Below are positions 23,825 through 36,811 of a stretch of DNA of 64,000 bases, in pieces; position 1 is the stretch's first letter, and each line of letters starts with the position of its first letter. The notes beneath the pieces were generated by a model. The model was not told the DNA's origin, did not search any database, and was given only the letters and a program-made list of their open reading frames with translations. The DNA is from Oenanthe sinensis (lineage: Eukaryota > Streptophyta > Magnoliopsida > Apiales > Apiaceae). A program made the position numbers and the translations under genes. The stretch is taken from contig JAPMAC010000221.1 of NCBI GenBank assembly GCA_028671895.1, forward strand, positions 930,001 to 994,000, given 5' to 3'.

Positions 23825-24509
23825 TGAAGGGTTTTGGGCATGAAAACACAGCGGAATTAACGTAAAAATAATAAAAATCGAAACTCAATCGCAGGATCCA
23901 TGTATAATGTTGGATGATTATGTTGAAGAAGTATGTACCTTAACAAAGCTTTCTATATGTTGTTTAATGGAGGTCCAGAAAAGATGAATCAGAGCAGCAC
24001 TTTGTTGCAAAGATCTGCTCTCCAAAGAAGTGCACACGAACACCCGATCGTCCTACGATCACCGGAGTCGGTACTAGCCGAATTGTTTGCCTCTCTCTCT
24101 CTCTCGCTTTTTCTCTAGCCTCTATTGATGTTAAGCAGCTAGGGTTTTTCTCTAAAAACGAAATCTGATGATTAAACCCTAATACTATACATCATTATGT
24201 ATATATAGGGGCGAGAGAGATTTTTGGCCTAACCCTAATCCATGTGGTTTCCAAAATCCATTATGACTTTGGGTTATTATTATTATTAAATCTGAATTCT
24301 AATATAATTAATCAAGTCCCACTTAATTAATTCAATAATTAAATTTGAATAATAAAAATACTTATTAAATCTGAATTTTAATATAATTAATCAAGTCTCA
24401 CTTAATTAATTCAATAATTAAATTCGAATAAACAATAATATATTTAAATTCGTAATTTAAATAAACATCCGTTTTGACTTTCTTTGTGTGTGACCCTTTA
24501 GGTTATTAT
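23825..24509 (-). repeat. b4: copia-B 5' LTR, left part
   Basis: First 685 bp of the B LTR (plus-strand reading), cut by A2. It continues at 33249. The last five bases, ATTAT, are the A2 TSD. Confidence 0.9.
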
Positions 24510-26052
24510 TGTAGGGTTTCGTGACACAAACGCAGCGGAATAAAAGCGAAAAATAAATCAAAATAGCGAAACCCTCCGCAGGATCCATGCGAAAATAAAA
24601 GATTTAATTCGGAGCTAAAGAATAAATACCTTTAGAAGCTTTAACAGTTCATTAATGGAAGATTAATGGAGGTCCAAAGCTTGTTTAATCACCACGTATC
24701 CCGCTCTCGCGATCTACGCTCTACGGTATCCACACGAACACTTTTCATGAAGGATTGATGTGTACTAGCACCCGAAAACTTCTTCTCTCTCTATCTTCTT
24801 CCTCTCTCAGAGCAGCTAGGGTTTTTATAAAATCTCTATATTATTAAATCAGCCCATAAAGAGATTATATAGAGAGAGGAATAAGTTTTCTAATTATAAT
24901 CCAATTATAATTAATACTAATCCAAAATTCTAAATTATTTAATTAAGTCTCACTAAATTAATTAATTATTAATTTTGGAATTAGTTTAAGTAATTCATTT
25001 ATTCTATTTATATAATTAATTAAGTCATACTTAATTAATATCATAAATAAAATAAATTACTTATTTAATTTAAATTCATAATTTAAATTATTTCTCCTTC
25101 AAGCGTTCTTTGTGTGTGACCCTGTAGGTTATTATTACGTTGGCAACAATTTTAATATCTAATTAAAATTGTAAACAATGAGCGGCATCTAGTAATACAT
25201 CATTGCTATCCAAGTAATAATAATAAATCGGTGATTCGATTAAGCCTTTCGTGAATAATGTTCCATGTAATATAATCCCTTTAATCTTGATATTATAGAT
25301 TAAACTCAAGGCATGTCTCGTGTCATCCTCTTCATAATTTAATCTTTATTTTCTTGATCGATGAGTAGACTATTAAAATCAAATCAACATTTGAGCACGG
25401 CCGTGCATTTCATAGTCTCACTCAAACAAGAGGCCAATAATATCACTCCTAAAATTAGGAGGATTAAATCCCATCTAGATCATTCATATTTCTCATACGA
25501 TTCATAATATACCCAATGTCCACTTTTATCATCACCCGGTCAAAGGTAACTTTTAATGTAATCAAAGTATATTAATTCTCGTATAGAAATATAATGATTT
25601 CAGGTCTAAGGATCATTACACCATTATCACAGTGAGAATTACTTATGACACTTACTTAACATGTAGAATCTCACGGCGGGTCATTCCAGTGCCATGCATT
25701 GATACATGCACTTATGTTCTTGACTTTAGTATCCCCATACCTATGACCACTGAGATGTGGTCATCTGTCAAGAAACATACTAGTCTTTGTGCATTATTAT
25801 TATCCTGAAATAATAATACTCGACTAGGGAATTTTAGGAATAAGATACTATTCATATAATCTCATTTTTAAGTCACATACTTAAAGATATATAATACGTA
25901 TCAAAATTCCAAGGACATTTATTATGCTTTCAATTTATTACGCAGTAAATAAAACATAATAAATAAATAATAATCAATAAAACATAATACTTAATAATAA
26001 ATATTTTCCTTAAAATATAAAAAGTATTGTCTCTAGAGCACAATTACTAACA
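24510..26052 (-). repeat. A2 3' LTR
   Basis: 1543 bp, TGTAGGGTTTCGTGACAC to ATTACTAACA, with a PPT on its right side. Confidence 0.92.
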
Positions 26053-26069
26053 ATCTCCCACTTGCACTA
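26053..26069 (-). other. A2 polypurine tract
   Basis: On the minus strand this reads TAGTGCAAGTGGGAGAT, directly before the LTR's TGTTAG. Confidence 0.8.
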
Positions 26070-28730
26070 GAGCCAATTACCCAAGTATCCAATACTCATG
26101 GAACTAGTGTGACTTTCGTGCTTCTGCTGCGACAAAGCCTTAGTCAGTGTGTCTGCAATATTATTAATAGTATACACTTTACATATATGTATATCTCCTT
26201 GATCATTAATCTCATTAATTAGGTGATATCTCCTAAGTACATGCCCAAATAGCCTCCTTGGTTGCTTCACAAGCATCAATATACTCAGGTTCTATTGTAA
26301 AATCAACAATCGTCTTTGCTGTGAACCATTCCAGCATGCAACATCTCAATAAAACACAAAGCCAGACAGAAACATTAAATTATCGTTATCTGTCTAGAAA
26401 CCAGTATCACTGAAACCTCTTACAACTAGCTTCACATCTCCTCCATATAACAAGAATGAATCTTTAGTCCTCTTTAAGTACTTAAGAATATTCTTGACTG
26501 TCGTCCAGTGACCTTCACCTGGATTAGATCGGTATCTACTCATCATGGTTAAAGCATACGAGACATCAGGACAAGTACATATCATTGCATACATTATAAA
26601 ACCAATTGCTGACGCATATGGAATTTTACTCATGCAGTCCCTATCATCCAATGATTTAGGACAAATTTTATTTTGAGATCACTATCCCATGAGACATTGG
26701 GACATATCCATTTTAGTCTCTTTGCATTTGAAATCGATGCAAAACTTTGTCAATGTATGTACTCTAAATTAGGCCGATCAATCACCTTGATCTATCTCTA
26801 TAGATCTCGATCCCTAATATATATGTCACATCGCCTAAGTCTTTCATTGAGAAATTATTTCTCAACCAAGTCTTGACAGTCTGTAGAGAAGGAATGTCAT
26901 TCCCTATTAGTAATATATCATCAACATATAATACTAGGAATGCCACATGGCTCCCACTAAACTTCTTGTAAACACAAGTTTCATCTTCATTCTGAATAAA
27001 GTCAAACTCTTTTTGACTGTTTCATGAAAACAAATGTTCCATCTCCTCGAGGCCTGCTTTAATCCATAAATGGATCGACGCAACTTACATACATTTCCAG
27101 CATCCTTTAGATCAACAAAACCCTTAGGGTGTGTCATGTACACATCCATATCTTCTTCAAGGCTCTCATTTAAGAAAGCGGTTTTGACATCCATTTGCCA
27201 GATTTCATAGTCATAGTAAGCAGCTATAGCAAGCAAAATCCTGATGGACATGACCATAACAACTGGTGAAAAGGTCTCATCATAGTCAATACCATGAATT
27301 TTCTTGAAATCTTTTGCCACCAATCGTGCCTTATAGGTCTGTACATTAGCATCCATGTCGGTCTTCTTCTTGAAAACCCACTTGCACCCTATAGGTTTTA
27401 CCCCTTCAGGTGGATCAACCAAAGTCCATACTTGATTAGTATACATGGATTCCATCTCAGATTTAATAGCATCCAGCCATCTCTTAGAATCTGGAGTGGT
27501 CATAGCGTCTTGGTAGGTGAGAGGCTCATCTTCATCCATAAGCATCACATCACCATCTTGAGTCAAGAGAAATCCATATTATTTCTCGAGCTCATGGCGA
27601 ATCCTACTAGACCTACGAATACCTGTGTTTCTTGAGCAGTATTATTTTTCTTGTACATTCTACTCAGGTTCCTCCACTGGTTCAACGTTATCATGTGGGT
27701 CTCAAACTTCATTGAGATCTATTATCCTCCCACTGTCTCTCAACAGTTCGAGCAACAAACACTTTGTTCTCGGAAGGATTATAGAAAGAATAACCCCTTG
27801 TTTCAGTTGGGTATTCCACAAAATTACATTTGTCTGATTTTGGTCCTAGCTTGTCAGAGATTAGACGTTTCACAAACGCTTCACATCCCCAAAATTTTAT
27901 AAATGACATGCTGTGACGTTGCTCAGTCCATATCTCATAAGGAGTCTTTTGAACCAATTTAGTAGGAACACAGTTAAGTGTATGTGGAGCCGTTTCCAGG
28001 GTGCAACCCCAGAAACTAATTGGAAGATTTATTGACTCAACATTGATCGCACCATGTCCAACAAGGTGTGATCCCTCCTATCAAAAACCTTTCTTTGATA
28101 TTTTCTACTTCATCTTTATAGTCTTTGAACTTTTCAAATGATTTGGATTAGTTCTTCAAAAGATACATATATCCGTATCTACTAAAATAATTAGTAAATT
28201 TTATGAAGTTAATAAAATCTACCTTTTGTCATCGTACACATATGACGACATACATCACTATGTATAAGTCATACCCATTCAATGATCCCTTCACCATGTC
28301 CGGTAAAAGGAGCTTTAGTCATTTTGCCAAATAAGCCAAGATTCGCATCCTTTTGTATAATTCATAATCAATGCATCCTTATGTATTCTGAAAATGCGTT
28401 TCTCATTAATATGGCCTCAACAACAGTGCCAAAGGTAATATTTTATTTGAGTCACTTTAGAACATATAAATTGTTAATTAGTTGTGCAACATTATAAGGC
28501 TCATCATCAAAATAGAATAAACAACTATTGTTATTTAATTAAAATGAAAAAGCCTTTCTTGTCCAAACAAGAAACTGAAATAATGTCCCTGCCAATTGCA
28601 AGCACGTTATAACAATTATCAAGTTCTAAATTTTCCTTATAGGCCAAAAATTAAGTAACGAGTTCCTCGAACCAGAGCAACTATCTTTACTCCAATTCCA
28701 ACCCAATACCTTAAGCTTGACCCTTATTGA
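26067..28730 (-). pseudogene. A2 pol remnant (protease to RNase H)
   Basis: Same organisation as A1 pol. RNase H end is at 26067-26279. RT/RNase H linker is at 26394-26651 (MYAMICTCPDVSYAL, VKNILKYLKRTKDSFLLYGG). The RT start is open at 26934-27566 with QVWTLVDPPEGVKPIGCKWV, DYDETFSPVV, IWQMDVKTAFLN and SIYGLKQASRRWN. Integrase C-terminus is at 27709-27957. Decayed integrase and pre-integrase sequence reaches about 28730. The stretch around the YVDD site (26900-26935) is broken. It is nonfunctional. Confidence 0.85.
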
Positions 28731-28739
28731 TCATCATCT

Positions 28740-29520
28740 TCCGATCATCCAATTAAGCATGACAGTTTAATTTCCAGTCTCCCAACTTTCCACAGAAGTG
28801 ACAATCGTCTTCTTTATCAACACCTCATTCAGACTTTAGAGTCTGCTTTAGGGATTGGACTTTGGTTTGACAACGGAACTAGATCAAATCTTCTCCTTGC
28901 CTTTCCATTTTCCTTTCCCTTTTGCATTCCCTATGTTTACCATCAATATAGTAGTAGTTCATGCATTTATCATATTACTTTCAGCAGTTCTCAACATGCT
29001 TAGCAACTCAATGGGTGTTTTACCAATCTTATTCACTTTATTGTTCATAACAAAATAAGAATAATATTTGTCCAAAGATTGTAAGATCAAATCTAACTGT
29101 CTCCAGACCAATCTGGAAACCCAAAATATCAATGGTATTCATTATACCCTATAATCTTTAGAACATGTGGTGTAACCGGGTCTCACTCTCCCTACTTGTA
29201 AGTGTATAGTGCCCTTTCAAATATATCTTGTGCTCAATCGTTTCATAAGCATCTATATGCTTGTATTGCTTCTTAAGCTCAGCACATATATTTGCGAGCA
29301 TGAGACATGAAACATCAGTCGCAACATCAATTTGCTTCCAATAAGCATTATGATTTGCACATGTTACATTCTTAACTTTAAGAGCAGGGGAAGAGATTTG
29401 ACTAATATCGTGGTGCCCAAGGACGATCCTCAAGCTCCTATGTCAGTCAAGGAAATATATTTTCGTCAACTTGTCCTTCTCAAGAACTGATCGCATAGAG
29501 AAATTGTTTGTGTTTATCAT
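28740..29520 (-). pseudogene. A2 gag remnant
   Basis: The ATG is at 29518-29520. The open middle is at 29158-29433 (VSCLMLANICAELKKQYKHI, as in A1). The decayed zinc knuckle is near 28770 (CHFCGKLGDWKLNCHA, which keeps the last cysteine that A1 lost). Frame breaks elsewhere. Confidence 0.72.
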
Positions 29521-31687
29521 TTGATATCTATAATATTAAAGTGCATAAAATAAACTAGATTGCAAATTTAATATTAATTATGTTTAAGTGATTATGGTAT
29601 ATCATCATATACCTCCCACTATTTTTATCAAACTAATAGCCCTTACTATTAATTTGGAAAGTATATCCCATAATTCTTTCTAGTGAGCCAAGATCCATAT
29701 TTCGTCATGTCCTAAGTCAACCACTGGAAGTCCTTAGAAAATGATTATTTAGGTAGACAACAGTTATCAATTATATCATATATAATTCTTGGATAGTTTG
29801 ATGAACAACGATTGATCTTATCTATCTAATAGACTTTTAACCAAACTCTATGCTTCTAAGTTCATAATAGTTGAATATAACCGTTTATTTTCACTTATTA
29901 TGACGACTCAGTTAAGTTAGACCCAATGATACAACGGCCGAATATAACCGTTTATATTCGTCGCATCTCACCACGATAGATAGGAGTCCCCTGCCACTCA
30001 CAGTCCTTCCCCTTATCGATCTAGGATTCGATGAGTGTTCATTCATTGGAAAGCATCCGAGTAAAACTTAATATTTTGTTAAGGGATTTTAGAAAATTTA
30101 TAACGATCATGATCACATCATAAAGAGATCCTCAATTTTTCCTTGAACCAAATATTTCAATTCGACATCTTAAATTGTTCATTTCCCAAGTAGATGGAGG
30201 ATACCAATGGTCACACTTAAAACCCATCAGCCTTACGAATACGCATATCCGCTTTTGTCAGAAAATCCCAATTATAGATATCAAAAATCCATATTTAATT
30301 CCGTGTTTTAAAAATCCATATTTCATAAACACAAGAATCTCGTGATCGTTTGTTAATTTTAAAATCTTGAATCGTTACAGATTTTATCTTGTTTAAGCAA
30401 ACATGGCATGGGTGTCGTATCTAATACATACATGATTAATCAATATTAAGCATGCATTTCAATTATATCTACGCATACATACCAATACATGCAATCATAT
30501 ACATATATGTAATGTGCGTAAATTAAACGTGTTTGGTTATGGCCCCATTCTATATGATATTTCTAAGCTAATGGAAATATCAAGGTCAGTCTATGGTGGT
30601 TTTAAAAATACTATCTATTACATGTCTTCTTTCTTCATTGCTCCATCATCCCCTTTTGGATCGCCTCCTTGCTTGCAAGTCTTCATTGCTAATTACATTG
30701 AATAATAAAAATAAAACTATTCTAATGAAATTACAAGAAGAACTCGAGTTACATTCGAGATAATTAAATTACAATGAATAAACGACATGCAAGTCGTATT
30801 TAGAAATCAAAACCATAAATCAAAACCACTATCCTATGGGTCTTTAGGCCATAACCATCCACCATGCTATCATATAACACATATAATACATCTCATATTA
30901 TATAATCATATATAACAAATTTCAAAATTTCAGAAAATTAAAAACAGATTTCTGAAGACAATAAATCGCTATTTCGAGGCCCTTAACGACGTCAAACGCC
31001 TTACAGACCCGTCGGTGATAGAATAACTATCAGTTTTGTTCATTGGCCCGATCCCAGTCAGAAAACACATATCGTTTATAAAAATCGGATACAGCAGTCA
31101 GATTTCTCCAAATCTGACGGTGTTTCAGAAATCGTATCATATACAATTCTCATAACAAGAACAAGCATATATCATATATACATACACAGAGATACATACA
31201 ATCATCATATGATTATACATTACATGAATATCATATATTCATAATATATACATACATATACTTGAAATTTTAGAAAATCAAATAATTTTCAAAAAATCAT
31301 AAATCACCGTTTTGGAGGCTGTAACGACATCTAATGGCTTACAGACGCAGAGCTGACTTTGTCAGTATTGCTCAGTGACCCGATTACAGTCAGAAAATAC
31401 ATATCTTATGCGAAAATCGGACAACGGACACAGATTTCAAAAAATCAACGGCAGCCGTTTCAGAATTCGTATCGAATATGATTCCCATAATAAGAACAAA
31501 TATGTATCATATACATACATCAACACACATGATTATATATCATAAAATATCATATATTCATAATATATATAAATATATACATATTATATCAATATAAAAT
31601 CATGATAGATCGCATACATGCTTATATATCAAAAACTGTTAAGCACATAACCGAATTAAAACGTTTCGCAAGTAGCTCTGATGCCAT
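29521..31687 (-). other. A2 leader and PBS
   Basis: 2.1-kb AT-rich untranslated leader. The uninterrupted TRIM target site lies near 30275-30285. The PBS is at 31675-31686 (TGGCATCAGAGC on the minus strand). No gene is seen. Confidence 0.78.
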
Positions 31688-33243
31688 TGTAGGGTTTCGT
31701 GACACAAACGCAACGGAATAAAAGCGAAAAATAAATCAAAATAGCGAAACCCTCCGCAGGATCCATGCGAAAATAAAAGATTTAATTCGGAGATAAAGAA
31801 TAAATACCTTTAGAAGCTTTAACAGTTCATTAATGGAAGATTAATGGAGGTCCAAAGCTTGTTTAATCACCACGTATCCCGCTCTCGCGATCTACGCTCT
31901 ACGGTATCCACACGAACACTTTTCATGAAGGATTGATGTGTACTAGCACCCGAAAACTTCTTCTCTCTCTATCTTCCCCCTCTCTCAGAGCGGCTAGGGT
32001 TTTTGTAAAATCTCTATTTTATTAAATCAGCCCATAAAGAGATTATATAGAGAGAGGAATAAGTTTTCTAATTATAATCCAATTATAATTAATACTAATC
32101 CAAAATTCTAAATTATTTAATTAAGTCTCACTTAATTAATTAATTATTAATTTTGGAATTAGTTTAAGTAATTCATTTATTCTATTTATATAATTAATTA
32201 AGTCATACTTAATTAATATCATAAATAAAATAAATTACTTATTTAATTTAAATTCATAATTTAAATTCATAATTTAAATTATTTCTCCTTCAAGCGTTCT
32301 TTGTGTGTGACCCTGTAGGTTATTATTATGTTGGCAACAATTTTAATATCTAATTAAAATTGTAAACAATGAGCGGCATCTAGTAATACATCATTGCTAC
32401 CCAAGTAATAATAATAAATCGGTGATTCAATTAAGCCTTTCGTGAATAATCTTCCATGTAATATAATCCCTTTAATCTTGATATTATAGATTAAACTCAA
32501 GGCATGTCTCGTGTCATCCTCTTCATAATTTAATCTTTATTTTCTTGATCGATGAGTAGACTATTAAAATCAAATCAACATTTAAGCACGGCCGTGCATT
32601 TCATAGTCTCACTCAAACAAGAGGCCAATAATATCACTCCTAAAATTAGGAGGATTAAATCCCATCTAGATCATTCATATTTCTCATACGATTCATAATA
32701 TACCCAATGTCCACTTTTATCATCACCCGGTCAAAGGTAACTTTTAATGTAATCAAAGTATATTAATTCTCATATAGAAATATAATGATTTCAGGTCTAA
32801 GGATCATTACACCATTATCACAGTGAGAATTACTTATGACACTTACTTAACATGTAGAATCTCACGGCGGGTCATTCCAGTGCCATGCATTGATACATGC
32901 ACTTATGTTCTTGACTTTAGTATCCCCATACCTATGACCAATGAGATGTGGTCATCTGTCAAGAAATATACTAGTCTTTGTGCATTATTATTATCCTGAA
33001 ATAATAATACTCGACTAGGGAATTTTAGGAATAAGATACTATTCATATAATCTCATTTTTAAGTCACATACTTAAATATGTATAATACGTATCAAAATTC
33101 CAAGGACATTTATTATGCTTTCAATTTATTACGCAGTAAATAAAACATAATAAATAAATAATAATCAATAAAACATAATCCTTAATAATAAATATTTTCC
33201 TTAAAATATAAAAAGTATTGTCTCTAGAGCACAATTACTAACA
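31688..33243 (-). repeat. A2 5' LTR
   Basis: 1556 bp, which is 13 bp longer than the 3' LTR because a short AT segment (AAATTCATAATTT) is duplicated near 32255-32280. Confidence 0.9.
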
Positions 33244-33248
33244 ATTAT

Positions 33249-34152
33249 TACGTTGGCAATAATTTTATTATCTAATAATAAAATTATAAACAATGAGCGG
33301 CATCTAGTAATACATCATTGCTATCCAAGTAACAATAATAATTGGTGATTCAATTAAACCTTTCGTGAATAATGTGCAATGTAATATAATCCTTTTAATC
33401 TTATATTATAGATCAAACTCGTGGCATGTATAGTGTCATCCTCTTCAACGTTTAATCTTGGTTTCCTCGATCAATGAGTGGACTATTTAAACAAATCAAT
33501 ATTTGAGCATGGCCATGCATTTCATAGTCTCACTCAATCAATAGGCCAATAATATCACTCCTAGAATTAGAGGGTTAAATCATATATCTATCATTCATAT
33601 TCCCTATACGATTCATAGCATACCCAATGTCCATCTTTATCATTACCCGGTTAAAGGTAACTTTGAGTGTAATCAAAGTATATTAATTCTCGTATAGAAA
33701 TATAATGATTTCAAGTCAGAGGATCATTACATCATTATCACTATGAGATTTCTTATGACACTTATTAACATGTAGAATCTCACGGCGGGTCTTTCCAGTG
33801 TCATGTATTGATACATACACTTATGTTCTTGACTTTAGTATCACCATACCTATGACCAATGAGATGTGGTCATCTGTCAACAAACATACTAGTCTTATTA
33901 CATTATTACTGTCCTTAAATAATAATACTTGACTAGGGAATTTTAGGAATAAAATACTATTCATATAATCTCATTTTTAAGTCACATACTTAAAGATATA
34001 TATTACGTATTAATATTCCAAGGACATTTATTATTCTTTCAATTTATGACGCGGTAAATAAAGACATAATAAATATTAATTAAATAATCACATAACATAA
34101 TTGTTTTCAATAAAACATTAAAAGTATTATCTCTAGGACACCAATACTAACA
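33249..34152 (-). repeat. b4: copia-B 5' LTR, right part
   Basis: Remainder of the B LTR after the A2 insertion, ending CACCAATACTAACA. With the left part it gives an LTR of about 1589 bp. Confidence 0.9.
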
Positions 34153-34157
34153 AAATA
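34153..34157. repeat. TSD of copia-B complex, right copy (AAATA)
   Basis: AAATA follows the LTR end and repeats 2775-2779. Confidence 0.85.
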
Positions 34158-34276
34158 TAATACCATAACTTTTTGTTATTTACAGTTCTTAAATGTCGTA
34201 TTATTTTCATAGTTGTTAGTTGAGTTATCCTCTAGAAATTTGTGTGTTAAATGTTTAACAACAAATAGGAGGAGAT
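34158..34276 (+). other. F 3' untranslated region, right part, with PPT
   Basis: It contains the block AGTTGAGTTATCCTCT (from 34218) and the PPT CAAATAGGAGGAGAT (34262-34276). Both match the equivalent places in elements E and D (plus-strand complements at 38115-38179 and 62561-62618). Confidence 0.82.
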
Positions 34277-34904
34277 TGAAAGGCATATGACTAGGCATAT
34301 TTGTAATAATTAGATGACAACTCAACTCAGATAAGAAAAAGAAATAAATAATAAATATGATAATAGGAATTAAGACGAAGAAATTCAACTAGACACGAAG
34401 AATCCTAGTATCAGAAGTATTTTGATGAGATTGTTACTCAACACTGGAATAAGTTCATGTATATGTTCAAGCGTCAGTGAAAATTAAGGAATTGATTTTT
34501 CAGAAGATACAGAAGATTTTAAATGGCTATTACACGAAGATTCCAGCAAAAGAAAACAAAATAGGAAAAATAGTAAAGTAGAAGAAAGATAGAAGACCAC
34601 AGCCTTTAAAGTCAAAAGGTGAAGAATATTTATCTTAGTATGACATAAATGAACCAAACAATACATTTGTATGTCAACTAATTAATAAATATTTATCATC
34701 TAGTTTAAGTGGTGTTATGACAGAAGATAATGCAAAGACGAGAAGATTTCAGTGCTAACTACAAGAGTGTACATGTCTAGATAATATTGTAAATCTACTA
34801 TCAAAAGTTAATTAATTAATTAATTAATTAATTTAATTAATTCAAGTTAAATTTAATTTAATTTGTAAATTATTTAATTAAATTAAGTAAAATTAATTTA
34901 TTAT

Positions 34905-35180
34905 AAAAGATATGACTTGGTATGACTTTTAATAAAATTTTAGATTATAATAAAAGTCATATAGAATTTGGTGTTGTAAAAAGTCATACCGACTTTTGTT
35001 TAACAAAAGTCATACTGACTTTTGTTTAACAAAAGTCATACCGACTTTCTATTATAAAAACTCATACCGACTGATATAATAAGAAAGTCATACCGAATGA
35101 GTTCAAAAGTCATACAAGTATTAACTGAAAGTCATACAGACCTAAATAAGTCTGAAAAATATCCTGAATTGAAAAGTCAT
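34905..35180. repeat. Palindrome array in F LTR
   Basis: Repeats of AAAAGTC and GACTTTT around short centres such as ATACC, and larger perfect inverted arms GACTTTTGTT and AACAAAAGTC separated by one base. The sequence is unlike the GGCGCC hairpins of E and H but holds the same place, just upstream of the TATA box. Confidence 0.8.
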
Positions 35181-35197
35181 ACAAGCTTTAGTTTCCT

Positions 35198-35206
35198 CTA
35201 TAAATA
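35198..35206 (+). promoter_or_regulatory. Putative TATA box of F LTR
   Basis: CTATAAATA lies about 20 bp downstream of the last palindrome unit, in the sense orientation of the LTR. This is inference from the motif and its position. Confidence 0.6.
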
Positions 35207-35544
35207 TGAGGTGAGCACTTCATATTTTGTGTTGAGAAAATCATTCAAATTCAGTACTTTGTCTGATTGTAATATTCACAGACTTTCTGTGCTAGTTTAA
35301 ATAATAATTGTTATTTTAGTTTAGTTCATGTCTAATTCGTTCTATAATTCTAAACAGTTATTTACACTTTCAATATATTAATTTTATAATACTTTTCAAG
35401 TTAAAATCATATATTATACTTGAACAGTATTTCATTATAATTAATATTTCGTGAGAAATTAGAGTAAAAATATTAAATATATAATTCCACTATTAAAATC
35501 AGATATTGTATTCAACCCCCCTTCTACAATATCAGGGACCAACA

Positions 35545-36811
35545 GTGACTCTTTTGGATCAGACTGAAACCTTGTACACAGACTAGTGGCAAACATGATG
35601 CCAGGCCTGCTAGCAGTTAGATAGAGGAGAGAGTCAATCATTCTTCTATACATCTTATTATCCACCTTTTTTCATTTTGAATCCTTGTCTAGTTGAGTTG
35701 TTGTTGAGATTAGAGTCTTTGCAGGTGATGAGTCTTCCATATCAAATCTCTCCAAAAGATCTTTGACATATTTAGTTTGGCAAATGAATATTCCATTTTT
35801 CTTTTGATAGACTGAAGTCCCAGAAAGAATATTAATTCACCCACCATACTCATCTCATATATGTTCTGTATTAACTCAGAGAATTCTTTGTACAGTTCTT
35901 TATTTGTTGAGCCAAAAATGATATCATCCACATAGATTTGGACTAGTATGATATCATTTCCATGATTTTTGTAGAACAAATTCTTATCCACAATCCTTCT
36001 TGTGAAATTGTTCTTAAGGAGAAACTTAGAAAGGGTGTCATACCAGGACCTTAGAGCTTGCTTCAAACCATACAATTCTTTGAGTAGCCTGTACACAAAG
36101 TTTTGCATCTTTGGATCTTCAAAGCCTAGAGATTGTTCAACATAAACTTCTTCTTCCAGTTCTCCATTTAGGAAAGCACTTTTTACATCCATTTGAAATA
36201 CCTTGAAGTTGTTGAATGCAACAAAAGCCAAGAAAATTCTTATGGCTTCAAGTCTAGAAACAAGGGCAAATATTTAATCATAATCAATTCCCTCCTATTG
36301 ACAGTAACCTTTTGCTACCAGCCTTGCTTTGTTTCTGGTGACAACACCACTGTCATCCATCTTGTTTCTGAAGACCCACTTAGTACCAATTACAGACTTA
36401 TTCTTTGGTCTTGGCACCAGTTTCCAAACACAACTTCTTTCAAATTGGTTAAGTTCTTCTTGCATTGCATTAATCTAATCTAGATCAAGAATGGCTTCAT
36501 CTAGAGTTTTAGGCTCAACTTGAGATAGGAATCAGGAGTACATGCATTTATTGGTTACATTTCTTCTAGTCTTTACTCCTGTTCCTGGATCACCAATAAT
36601 TAAATCATTAGTGTGATCCCTGTTCCACTTAGTTTCTCTTATAGAATCTCCAGAATCTTCTGCATTCTGTTGATTGACAGCCTCCTTTGTTCTTGCACTG
36701 TTGACAACATCAATTTCTTCAATTCCACTATCCATGGGAACATTCTCAGAGTAATCTGTTGTTTGAACAATTCCTTCATTTTCTATAGATTGTTTAGGAA
36801 CCTTAGTTGGA
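35545..36811 (-). pseudogene. C pol remnant: RT
   Basis: The open part at 35710-36231 carries FQMDVKSAFLNGELEEEVYV, LKELYGLKQALRSWYDTLSK and the catalytic IYVDDIIFGSTN. Upstream (36240-36530) are decayed TKWVFRNKMDD-like segments and the start of the RT-preceding linker. Downstream (35545-35665) the linker LYLTASRPGIMFATSL runs to DPKES, where the F LTR begins. The protein is close to E RT but has scattered changes and stops. Nonfunctional. Confidence 0.85.
36807..36811. repeat. TSD of E, left copy (TTGGA)
   Basis: TTGGA precedes the LTR start TGTTAGG; the right copy is at 51143-51147. Confidence 0.92.

Larger units (their letters stand above)
24510..33243 (-). mobile_element. A2: copia-A element inserted in a copia-B LTR
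   Basis: Minus-strand Ty1/copia element of 8.7 kb with 3' LTR 24510-26052, PPT 26053-26069, pol and gag remnants, leader, PBS 31675-31686 and 5' LTR 31688-33243. The TSD ATTAT occurs at 24505-24509 and 33244-33248. It is structurally complete, but pol and gag carry many stops. Those breaks closely match A1, which suggests that a defective source was mobilised in trans or that an already decayed copy was duplicated. Confidence 0.92.
2780..34152 (-). mobile_element. Copia-B complex: tandem element with shared LTR and nested insertions
   Basis: This minus-strand Ty1/copia element reads LTR (2780-3031, truncated), leader and PBS (to 3555), LTR (3556-5140), PPT and pol remnant (5141-7649), gag remnant (21187-22053), leader and PBS (to 23823), and LTR (23825-24509 plus 33249-34152). 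The middle LTR is the 5' LTR of the left unit and the 3' LTR of the right unit, so two units share it. One TSD (AAATA) flanks the whole block. Elements A1 and A2 and a solo LTR lie inside. Integrase, protease and much of RT are lost. Confidence 0.85.
936..35544 (+). mobile_element. F: old plus-strand Sirevirus-type element, 3' part
   Basis: Visible parts are an ORF3 remnant (to 2646), the 3' untranslated region (2647-2779, continuing at 34158), the polypurine tract (34262-34276) and a complete 3' LTR (34277-35544). The 31.4-kb copia-B complex and its TSD split the untranslated region. F lies inside the RT/RNase H coding region of minus-strand element C. Its 5' LTR, gag and pol lie left of the window. 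Frame breaks in ORF3 and later insertions show that F is older than B and H. Confidence 0.8.
34277..35544 (+). repeat. F 3' LTR
   Basis: 1268-bp LTR from TGAAAGGCATATGAC to CAGGGACCAACA. Its ends correspond to those of the E LTR (minus strand TGTAAAGC to CCTAACA) and the D LTR (TGAAAGGC to CCTAACA). It holds an AT-rich stretch with an AATT microsatellite (34809-34865), a palindrome array (34905-35180) and a TATA box. The bases that follow (from 35545) are coding sequence of element C. Confidence 0.82.
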
